A DNA stretch of 64,000 nt from Fibrobacter sp. (lineage in GTDB: Bacteria; Fibrobacterota; Fibrobacteria; Fibrobacterales; Fibrobacteraceae), in contig JAEERM010000002.1 in assembly GCA_016285835.1 (NCBI GenBank), positions 1-64,000 of the forward strand, read 5' to 3'. Position numbers and translations under genes: made by a program. The notes under the pieces are model-generated. The model did no database searches and had not been told where the DNA came from. It was given only the letters and a program-made list of their open reading frames with translations. Shown here in pieces: positions 37,933-44,689 of the stretch; position 1 is the stretch's first letter; every line of letters starts with the position of its first letter.

Positions 37933-38429
37933 CGTATAACCCCCGAAACGCTGACGCTCTGGATAGACCCCTTGAACCGCCATGAAACATCGACCTTAAC
38001 ATTCTTCGCATAAACATGCTTTACAGAATCAATCAAGGATGTATCTTTTGAAAAATAAATGTTGTCAGGCATTACCGTAATTTTCGTGAAATATTTCACC
38101 TCAGAAACAACACAATCTTGATTCTGGTTATTACACCGCTCCCAAGTTCGCACGTAGTCCGGATTACCGTCATAGTCCGGCATTTTAGCGATGGTTTCGT
38201 CGTCACGTGCAGATTCGATGGCAGCAGCCCCGACCGCCTGCAGCGAATCGAGCACCAGCTGAGCCACCTCGACAGCGCCATCACGCCCGCGAATGCGCTG
38301 CAAAGTCTGCCGGTTCCCCAACTGGAGCTGCATCACGGCAAGATACAGGAATCCAAGGACAGCAGCAGAAACCAGCACCTCAACGATGCCGAAGCCCTTC
38401 CTTCTTTTAAGAGCCTTACCTAGCAACAT
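37929..38429 (-). CDS. PilV-like minor pilin, copy 2
   Basis: A 166-residue prepilin. The leader KRRKG|FGIVEVLVSAAVLGFLYLAVMQ has the PilV-type GFGIVEVLVS start with Glu5. A segment NRQTLQRIRGRDGAVEVAQ is nearly the same as in the 53652-54104 protein. The C-terminal part ends VDVSWRFKGSIQSVSVSGV, matching VSWNFKGSEQSVNVSSV there. It is first in the pilV-pilW-giant operon; AGAGGTTGAG lies just upstream. No fimU-like gene precedes it. Confidence 0.85.
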   Translation of the reverse strand: MLLGKALKRRKGFGIVEVLVSAAVLGFLYLAVMQLQLGNRQTLQRIRGRDGAVEVAQLVLDSLQAVGAAAIESARDDETIAKMPDYDGNPDYVRTWERCNNQNQDCVVSEVKYFTKITVMPDNIYFSKDTSLIDSVKHVYAKNVKVDVSWRFKGSIQSVSVSGVIR

Positions 38430-38478
38430 CTCAACCTCTTCTTGCGCCTATCGGCGCGTCCTATCCACATATACGAAC

Positions 38479-38511
38479 AAAAAGGCCAATCCCTCCAAAC
38501 AGGCCTTTTTT
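38479..38511. terminator. intrinsic terminator, usable in both directions
   Basis: AAAAAGGCC and GGCCTTTTTT pair across 14 bases. On the - strand it would end the lipoprotein operon whose last gene stops at 38633. The surrounding gap 38430-38632 otherwise holds the leader of the pilV-like gene, with a GCGCC-GATA-GGCGC hairpin, and an AT-rich stretch. Confidence 0.75.
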
Positions 38512-38632
38512 ACCAATATATATATGTTTTCGCCCCACGTATAAAAAATTTTTACATCCATGAGAAAAATCACGTTTTCGGAGGTATAAAACGGATTTTC
38601 CTGCTCAAACGGGGCTTTTTTTGTAAAAAAAT

Positions 38633-40912
38633 CTAATTAATGTAGGGACGGACCTGCTTGAACACCATCCGGCGGTCCTCCCCCATGACCTTGAACTCGA
38701 TATCGAGGGCGAGTGCATCGGCATTTTTCTTGTAAAGCGAGGCAAAGTGGTCCTGGATCATCTTGACCGTCCGGTAGAGCACGTAAATTTCGCCGCTATT
38801 GAGGATTAGCGAGTCGGGGCAGAGCGTAGAATGTTGCAAGAGCACACTCTGCACGCCGCGCTGCGGTGGTGGCGAGGGGATGATGGAAATGATTTCCGGG
38901 AGTTCGCCGCCTTCGGGATTGGTGACGGATGTTTCGCCAACCTGGATGTTCGCATAGATACCCGCGACCGAGTAGTCCGCGATGTTCTGCGTGATGATGA
39001 CGCCATTTGCGACTTCGTCCGGGTAGGATTCATGCACGGCCACGGCCATCTGCACCGAGAAGTGGTCGATGTTCCAGAGGGAACGCTCCTCGAAAACCTT
39101 GAAACTCCATACAGAGGCCCACACCTTGCGAATCTCGTCGGACGGGAGGTCCTTTTCGCGCGTGGTGGCCTTGACGGACTTGTAGAGGCCCGCTCCGTTG
39201 AAGTCGCTCAAGTCTTCGGAATTGGTGCTGGAACGCAGGCGCACGCCAGCTTCGCCATAAAGCCCGCGCACCTTGGCATCGAGAGCTTCGCCAAAAGAAG
39301 TTTCGACGGGGATGTGCTTGAACATGTAGCGGATGTTGTCGAGCATCGCTTCGCGGAGGCGCGTATTGGCGGCAAAGTCTTCGCGGGAAACCAAAGACGT
39401 AATGTAGTTGCGGAGAGATGTTCCCTTCGAAAAGCTCAGGGAACTTGTTGAGGACGCTTCGACAGGCTCAGCGGCCTTTGATTCAGCGTCCAAAACCTGC
39501 AGGGCGCCAGCACAGGCGGTTTTTACCTGGGTACATATTTCCGAAGAGCGGCCCTCGGTCCCGCAGTCAGCAAAGGAGCGTTCGCAAAGTTCCCCGGTCA
39601 CCTGGGCATAATCCATAAAGTGGCTGTAATGGTAGAACGGCACAGCGAACCCGTCGGGCGAGTTGTCGGGGAGCAGTTTGTGGAGTTCCGCAAGGTTCGC
39701 GGCCTTCACGCCCACCGATTTCGCCGAATTGAAATCGAGGTCCGCGAAGTCAATGAATCCTGTATCCGACAAATCATAGGAGAGCGTCACCGGATCGCGC
39801 ACGTTCTTGTTCCAGAAAGTTTTTGCCTCGTCAAGAGCGGCCTCGACCACCGTATAGGAATTTGACTTGACTTCCAACTTCACCAACTTTCCGCAAAGGG
39901 CGAGCAGGCTATCGGGAAGTTCGTTGCCGTTAAACGCGATGTTCGGAGTCTTGCGGGCCTTCGCGGCTAGGTTCACGTGCGAAAGCGGAGTCTGCGCATC
40001 TTTGCTGATTGTCGCCGCGACAAGCGGGATTTCGGCGGGGAGCGTTTCGAGAATCAGGATGTCGTGCGAAGAGACAATCGCCGTATCGAGTTCCGCGGCA
40101 GTCAGTTTGCGAAGCGTTCCGTATGCAATCCCGGAGTTCATAATCAAGAAGGGTATATCGCCAAACAACTGGGCATGTGTATAGACAGGGATGTTCGCCG
40201 CCTTGAACTCAGCGGCATATTCGGCGGCAGCCTCCTCGGCATTTGTCCCCGCAGGCATATAGAACAGGCAGTTTTTGGGCGCTCCCGGAGAAAGGAACAG
40301 CATACGGGATTCTATCAGCTTGTATACCGCAGCCACTTGCTCGGGCGTAATGAGATCGGTCGGGAAGAACGTCAGCGCAATCATGGAATCGACAGAAGCG
40401 TAGTACGCAAGCGTCCCGGCAACCGTGTTCTTCTCTGTCGTGAAATACGTCTCGCTTTCGAACTCAAACACAGTACGGGTATCGTGGAGAATTATTTCCG
40501 CAAAATCGTAATGTATCGGGTACGCCTTCGTGTTCATGAAATGAACTTCAGGGGTATCCGTATCGAAACCGGTAATGACAAATTTCACCAAGTAGCTCGA
40601 GCCCATTTCTGTCTTCGACGTGTAGGCTAACTTACGGAAAGCGGAGTAGCCGTCTTCTTTGTAGAAGCCTGTGTACTCGTTCTCGTTCTGGATAAAAACA
40701 GGAAGTGTATCAGTTTTGATAGAATCCGACCGCGTCGTGTCTGTATGGGTTGTGTCTTTCTTGGTGGTATCTGTACTCGTCGTGTCCGGCACAATGATAT
40801 CGGGATCGTCAGGACCGCTCGGATCCCTGGAAGAATCATCATTTGAGCACGCCCAAAACGTCGCCACTAAAACCGACAACAAGAAATAGGCAAGTACAGA
40901 CAAACGCATCAT
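38633..40912 (-). CDS. lipoprotein with PEP-dikinase-type phosphohistidine and ATP-binding domains
   Basis: A 759-residue protein with a lipoprotein signal (lipobox near ATFWAC, Cys22) and a Thr/Asp-rich linker to about residue 70. TPLSHVNLAAKARKTPNIA near residue 310 matches the mobile phosphohistidine domain of PEP-utilising and glucan dikinase enzymes. GVRLRSSTNSEDL near 557 through to FKQVRPYIN at the end matches the PPDK N-terminal ATP-grasp domain. The order His domain then ATP domain is that of glucan water dikinases, the reverse of PEP synthase. A lipoprotein signal on an ATP-using enzyme is odd. It is 9 bases after a Ser-rich lipoprotein gene. Confidence 0.8.
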   Translation of the reverse strand: MMRLSVLAYFLLSVLVATFWACSNDDSSRDPSGPDDPDIIVPDTTSTDTTKKDTTHTDTTRSDSIKTDTLPVFIQNENEYTGFYKEDGYSAFRKLAYTSKTEMGSSYLVKFVITGFDTDTPEVHFMNTKAYPIHYDFAEIILHDTRTVFEFESETYFTTEKNTVAGTLAYYASVDSMIALTFFPTDLITPEQVAAVYKLIESRMLFLSPGAPKNCLFYMPAGTNAEEAAAEYAAEFKAANIPVYTHAQLFGDIPFLIMNSGIAYGTLRKLTAAELDTAIVSSHDILILETLPAEIPLVAATISKDAQTPLSHVNLAAKARKTPNIAFNGNELPDSLLALCGKLVKLEVKSNSYTVVEAALDEAKTFWNKNVRDPVTLSYDLSDTGFIDFADLDFNSAKSVGVKAANLAELHKLLPDNSPDGFAVPFYHYSHFMDYAQVTGELCERSFADCGTEGRSSEICTQVKTACAGALQVLDAESKAAEPVEASSTSSLSFSKGTSLRNYITSLVSREDFAANTRLREAMLDNIRYMFKHIPVETSFGEALDAKVRGLYGEAGVRLRSSTNSEDLSDFNGAGLYKSVKATTREKDLPSDEIRKVWASVWSFKVFEERSLWNIDHFSVQMAVAVHESYPDEVANGVIITQNIADYSVAGIYANIQVGETSVTNPEGGELPEIISIIPSPPPQRGVQSVLLQHSTLCPDSLILNSGEIYVLYRTVKMIQDHFASLYKKNADALALDIEFKVMGEDRRMVFKQVRPYIN

Positions 40913-40921
40913 AGGAACAGT

Positions 40922-41911
40922 TTATTCTTGATCCATGTCCAGTCGGAAATCGCCATTACAGAGCTCAAACGTGTCGGTAAAATCACCGAACGAGCCGTCT
41001 TCCAGGCTAGCAAAACGACACACGACCGGCAGCGAACGCACTTCGCTGAGGTCTTCGTCAAAGGTCTTGCAACCATCTTCGATAAGCGTCGTACCATCTG
41101 ACTCGAAAACTCTTATGCAATCCATTTCTTGGCAACTACGGCCGCCCCAGCCATACGAAGAATGGAAGTATTCGTAAACCTTGCCATCGTAAGCGAAGCG
41201 GAACTTGTCGTTGTGGTGGTTGCCACCCCATTCATAGCTCAAGTTTTTCGGGGTCGAATATTTACCGTTCACGTACAACACGGCCGTGTCCACACTGATT
41301 TCTGGATTCATTCCCATACCTACCTTCTGGCAATCAGTCGGCGAGCCCTGCACATAAATAAAGCCTTCCAAATCGGCATACTTGAAAGTGCAAATCCAAT
41401 CTTGCTGGTCAAAATCCATGTCCCACTTTATAGATTCTTTTCCAATTTTTTCTTCAAAACTGCATTGATGGACAGCCGCTTTCGGAGTTCGAGTTTTGAA
41501 AATTTTCATAGGGTCCGTCAGGACAACTTTTGCAGAACTGGAGGAGTTTTTCACAACCGAGGAACTGGAAGATTTCGAAGACTTCTTGGACGAGCTGGAA
41601 GAACTATTCGATTTTGTTGAGCTAGAGGAACTATTGGATTTTTTCGAACTAGAGGAGTGTTTTGATTTCCCCGAGCTAGAAGATTCTTCGACAGCTGAGG
41701 AACTAGATGAGCGCGCTTCCTTTTTGCTTGAAGACGAAACCTTAGCTTTGCCAGAGGAACTTTTACCTTTCTCGAAGCTGGAGCTGGTTTCAGCAATTTC
41801 ATCCGAGCTAGAAGAAGTTTCGGGGTCAGCACTAATTGCACTGGAAGAATCGTCACCGCAAGCGACGAAGAAAAGCAAAGAGAAAACAGGTAATAAATTG
41901 AGAATCTTCAT
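40922..41911 (-). CDS. Ser-rich lipoprotein of unknown function
   Basis: A 329-residue lipoprotein. The signal MKILNLLPVFSLLFFVAC ends at Cys18. Residues about 22-145 are almost only Ser with Lys, Glu and Ala, a flexible spacer common in Fibrobacter surface proteins. The remaining 180 residues form a domain with six or more Cys (CSFEEKIG, ICTFKY, SCQEMDC, DGCKTF, VVCRF, LCNGDF) that I do not recognise. I chose the ATG at 41911 because the signal peptide starts there; the frame reaches back to 42118. A TATATT box ends exactly six bases before the ATG. It heads a two-gene operon with the dikinase-like lipoprotein. Confidence 0.8.
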   Translation of the reverse strand: MKILNLLPVFSLLFFVACGDDSSSAISADPETSSSSDEIAETSSSFEKGKSSSGKAKVSSSSKKEARSSSSSAVEESSSSGKSKHSSSSKKSNSSSSSTKSNSSSSSSKKSSKSSSSSVVKNSSSSAKVVLTDPMKIFKTRTPKAAVHQCSFEEKIGKESIKWDMDFDQQDWICTFKYADLEGFIYVQGSPTDCQKVGMGMNPEISVDTAVLYVNGKYSTPKNLSYEWGGNHHNDKFRFAYDGKVYEYFHSSYGWGGRSCQEMDCIRVFESDGTTLIEDGCKTFDEDLSEVRSLPVVCRFASLEDGSFGDFTDTFELCNGDFRLDMDQE

Positions 41912-42013
41912 ATCTAAAATATACCATGTTTTGGTAAAATTTTTCATTTTTTGGGGACAAAAGTGTCTGTTAAAACGTCTATAGGATATGAACCCTCTAT
42001 ATGGAGTAAACAG

Positions 42014-43009
42014 ATGGGAAATACAGATCCAAAGACAAAAAAAGACGAAGCATCCGAACCAAAACCACACGACGCTTTTTTCAGATGGCTTTTTTCCGAC
42101 GTCGGGCGGCTCCGGCACCTGCTGGAGCTTTCCGGCAAGGTGAACAGGGACATAGGCGAGTTCATCTCAGAAGTGGATCTTGACACGCTCGTACGCATCC
42201 CCGATTCGTATTCCGAAGTCGAAGAAACCGGAGAAGCCGACCTCGCCTTCCGCGTGGAAGTCGCCTCGGGGGCGCCGCTGCTCGTGGGCATCCTCGTGGA
42301 ACACAAGTCCGGGCGCGATTCCGGCACGCTTGACCAGATTGCGCGATACGTGAATTCCGTGATGAAGATATACAGCGAGCACAGGGCTTTCAGCGGGCTC
42401 CCCACGATGGCCATCATCTTCTACAACGGGCGCGAGAACTGGAACCCGCTCGGGAGCATCGAGGACAAATATCCATCGTGTTTCCGCGGGAGGATTCTCC
42501 CGTTCGCCTGCTCGTTCGTGAACATGATCGATATACCCGACAGCGACTGCCTCACCTGCGAGGACACGGCCGCGGGAATGGGCATCGTAGCAATGAAGTA
42601 CGCCTACGACAAGGAAAACCTGCTCAGAGTACTACCTTTATTCAAAAAGGCGCTGCAGCGAATGCCGCACGACGAGGCTGCTTGCCTATTGGCGAAGATT
42701 AGTATATATTTGAAGGAGTACGTCACCAGGGACGTGCTGAAGGAGCTTGACATGGCATTCGTAAGCATCGGACAGAAATACGGTTTCGTGAGTGCCGGAG
42801 ACGAATTCCGCAGGGAACTCGCGGAAGCGCGCGCGGAAGCGCAAGCGAAGGCGAAAGCTGAGGAACAGGCACGGGCTGAATTTGAAAGGAACCAGGATCG
42901 TGCAGACACATTGGCCATTTTACGGAAAATGGGTTTGTCCGAAAAAAAGATTACCGAGGCTTGCGCCGAACTTGACGCACTTCAGAAGAAGCGGCGTAGA
43001 CAGGCGTAA
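42014..43009 (+). CDS. Rpn/YhgA-like PD-(D/E)XK nuclease family protein, full length
   Basis: A 331-residue member of the Rpn (recombination-promoting nuclease, Transposase_31-like) family. HDAFFRWLFSDVGRLRHLLE opens the family domain; EADLAFRV (Asp near residue 75) and GILVEHKSG (Glu-His-Lys near 96) are the PD-(D/E)XK catalytic elements. The C-terminal third is charged and Ala/Glu-rich. Rpn proteins in E. coli are DNA endonucleases that act as phage-defence toxins restrained by a C-terminal product from inside the same gene. I chose the ATG at 42014, with GGAG upstream; the frame opens at a TTG at 41951. A partial copy follows at 43075. The best internal start is at 42752. Confidence 0.85.
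   Translation: MGNTDPKTKKDEASEPKPHDAFFRWLFSDVGRLRHLLELSGKVNRDIGEFISEVDLDTLVRIPDSYSEVEETGEADLAFRVEVASGAPLLVGILVEHKSGRDSGTLDQIARYVNSVMKIYSEHRAFSGLPTMAIIFYNGRENWNPLGSIEDKYPSCFRGRILPFACSFVNMIDIPDSDCLTCEDTAAGMGIVAMKYAYDKENLLRVLPLFKKALQRMPHDEAACLLAKISIYLKEYVTRDVLKELDMAFVSIGQKYGFVSAGDEFRRELAEARAEAQAKAKAEEQARAEFERNQDRADTLAILRKMGLSEKKITEACAELDALQKKRRRQA
42752..43009 (+). CDS. possible internal RpnS-like product
   Basis: Inside the full-length Rpn frame an in-frame ATG (MAFVSIGQKYG) is preceded by AAGGAG at a six-base spacing (42740-42745). It would give an 85-residue C-terminal protein without the nuclease domain. E. coli Rpn genes make such products as antitoxins. AAGGAG here also encodes Lys-Glu, so a chance match is possible, but the site is preserved in the downstream partial copy at 43165. 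Confidence 0.45.
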   Translation: MAFVSIGQKYGFVSAGDEFRRELAEARAEAQAKAKAEEQARAEFERNQDRADTLAILRKMGLSEKKITEACAELDALQKKRRRQA

Positions 43010-43024
43010 GCCAAATACTTTTAT

Positions 43025-43053
43025 ACGAGCGGCTCCTGAAAGGGGGTCGTTTT
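43025..43053 (+). terminator. imperfect hairpin terminator after the full-length Rpn gene
   Basis: ACGAGCGGCTCCTGAAAGGGGGTCGTTTT forms an imperfect stem with a short T run. It is a diverged copy of the better hairpin at 43459-43487. The 28 bases before it are also duplicated (43001-43028 and 43432-43459). Confidence 0.55.
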
Positions 43054-43074
43054 CTCACAACAAAAGTACCTAAA

Positions 43075-43422
43075 ATGCCGCCCGCCAACGCAGCTTGCCT
43101 ATTGGCGAAGATTAGTATATATTTGAAGGAGTACGTCACCAGGGACGTGCTGAAGGAGCTTGACATGGCATTCGTAAGCATCGGACAGAAATACGGTTTC
43201 GTGAGTGCCGGAGACGAATTCCGCAGGGAAATCGCGGAAGCGCGCGCGGAAGCACAAGCGAAGGCGCAGAAGCAAATTGCCAACGCACGCTCCGATGAGC
43301 AAGCGAAAGCAGAAGAAAACAAACTAGCAACAGCCCAGAAAATGGTCCGCGACGGAGTCATTTCCGTTGAAAATGCAATCTCCTACTTTGGGTATTCCAA
43401 GGAACAAATCCTTGCGAAATAG
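43075..43422 (+). CDS. stand-alone Rpn C-terminal ORF, + strand unit
   Basis: A 115-codon frame. From 43093 to about 43268 it is a nearly exact copy of 42680-42855 in the gene just upstream, including the internal AAGGAG and ATG. After that it has its own tail (MVRDGVISVENAISYFGYSKEQ) in place of LAILRKMGLSEKKITEACAE. The first ATG has no good ribosome site; the internal ATG at 43165 has AAGGAG six bases upstream and gives 85 residues, the same length as the internal product of the full gene. It may be a solo RpnS-like antitoxin or a decayed duplicate. A strong terminator follows. Confidence 0.65.
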   Translation: MPPANAACLLAKISIYLKEYVTRDVLKELDMAFVSIGQKYGFVSAGDEFRREIAEARAEAQAKAQKQIANARSDEQAKAEENKLATAQKMVRDGVISVENAISYFGYSKEQILAK

Positions 43423-43458
43423 CGGCGCGAGCAGGCGTAAGCCAAATACTTTTATACG

Positions 43459-43487
43459 AACGGCTCCCGACGGGGAGCCGTTTTTGT
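43459..43487 (+). terminator. intrinsic terminator after the solo Rpn C-terminal ORF
   Basis: AACGGCTCCC-GAC-GGGGAGCCGTT is a strong stem directly followed by TTTGTTT. It closes the second copy of the duplicated unit. Confidence 0.85.
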
Positions 43488-43491
43488 TTAT

Positions 43492-43515
43492 ACAAAAAGG
43501 CCCGCGGCTAGCGCG
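43492..43515 (-). repeat. 24-nt direct repeat / terminator stem, copy 1
   Basis: The 24 bases starting ACAAAAAGGCCCGCGG are found again, exactly, at 44630-44653. The GC-rich part pairs with adjoining bases into a stem, and the T run on the - strand makes it a terminator for the Rpn gene that ends at 43551. Confidence 0.85.
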
Positions 43516-43550
43516 AAACCTAGAGTCAATAACATTACTTTTGTAGACAC

Positions 43551-43751
43551 TTATTCGATAGCCGCCGCCCCGGCAATGATCTCTTCGGAAACGCCCATAG
43601 AACGGAGGTAATCTATCCGTTTAGCTGTGCGGTCGGAGGCCTTCTTCTCAGCCTCCGCTTTGCCACGGGATTCGCCAACAATCTCGCCTTCGGCTCTTGC
43701 CTTGATTACTTTCCCGGCCATCCAGCTCTCATAATCTTCCTTCGTTGTCAT
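43551..43751 (-). CDS. possible internal RpnS-like product, second type
   Basis: An in-frame ATG at 43751 (MTTKEDYESW) has AGGAG six bases upstream, giving a 66-residue C-terminal protein. The position in the family fold is the same as MSDRNYE in the solo ORFs at 21645 and 22073, which supports a true start. Translation has not been shown. Confidence 0.45.
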   Translation of the reverse strand: MTTKEDYESWMAGKVIKARAEGEIVGESRGKAEAEKKASDRTAKRIDYLRSMGVSEEIIAGAAAIE

Positions 43752-44519
43752 GTTCAGCTCCTGTGCCTGTAAAAGTTCATCATCGGCGTTCTCCACACGG
43801 ATGCGTTCCAACGCATCCTCGACAATCCCGCTGCCGAAATCGGGAAGTTCGCCGCCATCCCTCGCGTGATTCAGCAGATAGAGCCACACATCAGCGGCAC
43901 AATCCACCTCGTCGGCGGACTTGGTGAAGTTGGGGACGCTCAAGAAAATATACCTATTTTTTCCCGAAAGAGGTACAGTCTTGCCCTCCCTAACGGCATG
44001 CCTGCTGTAGAGCGCCCATTCGTCGCGGTACTCGCCCTTGGCGTCGGGCAGGTCAAAATCGCAGATCCAGATGGAAATTGTTTCCGGTAGCAAGTAGCGA
44101 CGATACCTCTGTTGCTCCGGAGTCAGTGCCTTGAACTCTGGCGAGATTTCCATCTCCTTGCGACCCTTGATAACGAGGAACGCCTTGTAAAGTATGGTGC
44201 GGTCTACGAAGAAGTCGTTTTCCAATCGCTGCATCTCTACATTGAGAAAACGCCCACTACCCGTGGTCGCAAAGATATCGAAGACGACCTTCGACCGCTG
44301 CGGGACACGGAAAAGAACGGCCTTATCGAAACTGAACCGTAGCGTCTTGATTTTGTCGTCTCCCTCAAGGTCAAGCACACCATCGAGAAAATCCCTCAAC
44401 GCATCCTCGCTGTCGAAAAGTTCTTTGAATGCCGGGTCGTATGTCGGATCTAGATAAACCTTCCCCCTAAACGCCTCGGGAATAGGTCTGTTGCGAGAAA
44501 CCTTGCGAGTCTTATTCAT
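43551..44519 (-). CDS. Rpn family PD-(D/E)XK nuclease protein, full length, second type
   Basis: A 322-residue protein of the other common Rpn/PD-(D/E)XK transposase-like branch. DPTYDPAFKELFDSE is the family start; VVFDIFATT (Asp) and FLNVEMQRLEN (Glu-x-Gln) are the catalytic elements; YISIWICDF-like and RYIFLSVPNF strands complete the core. The tail DYLRSMGVSEEIIAGAA matches the solo ORF at 21645-21959. I chose the ATG at 44519 with AAGAGG upstream. Its leader has a hairpin at 44555-44577. The gene lies between perfect 24-nt repeats. The internal start is at 43751. Confidence 0.85.
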   Translation of the reverse strand: MNKTRKVSRNRPIPEAFRGKVYLDPTYDPAFKELFDSEDALRDFLDGVLDLEGDDKIKTLRFSFDKAVLFRVPQRSKVVFDIFATTGSGRFLNVEMQRLENDFFVDRTILYKAFLVIKGRKEMEISPEFKALTPEQQRYRRYLLPETISIWICDFDLPDAKGEYRDEWALYSRHAVREGKTVPLSGKNRYIFLSVPNFTKSADEVDCAADVWLYLLNHARDGGELPDFGSGIVEDALERIRVENADDELLQAQELNMTTKEDYESWMAGKVIKARAEGEIVGESRGKAEAEKKASDRTAKRIDYLRSMGVSEEIIAGAAAIE

Positions 44520-44554
44520 TTTCTGACCTCTTTCGCGGGGACGCGCCCGCTGCG

Positions 44555-44577
44555 CAGGCAGGACTTGTTCCCGCCTG
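44555..44577 (-). promoter_or_regulatory. Rpn leader hairpin, copy 2
   Basis: On the - strand CAGGCGGGA and TCCTGCCTG pair around a 5-base loop, with one G-U pair. It is matched by 22340-22362, where the bases differ but pairing is kept. It lies in the leader of the Rpn gene at 43551-44519, about 36 bases upstream of the ATG. Confidence 0.6.
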
Positions 44578-44629
44578 TACCTATAGACATATTTGCCGAC
44601 TCTTTTTTCCAGAAAAAGATGTTTACAAG

Positions 44630-44653
44630 ACAAAAAGGCCCGCGGCTAGCGCG
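44630..44653 (-). repeat. 24-nt direct repeat / terminator stem, copy 2
   Basis: Exact copy of 43492-43515. Here, with the bases up to 44660, it is the terminator of the giant gene at 44690-52330: AAGGTCCCGCG-CTAG-CCGCGGGCCTT followed by TTTGTC on the - strand. Confidence 0.85.
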
Positions 44654-44689
44654 GGACCTTCGGGAAATTTTTTAGTGCTTATGGGAAAA

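Noticed and set aside
42014..44519. Rpn genes as classical insertion sequences
   Set aside because: The family is often annotated as transposase, but there are no terminal inverted repeats, no short target-site duplications and no DDE or Tyr/Ser recombinase motifs. The repeats seen are terminators.
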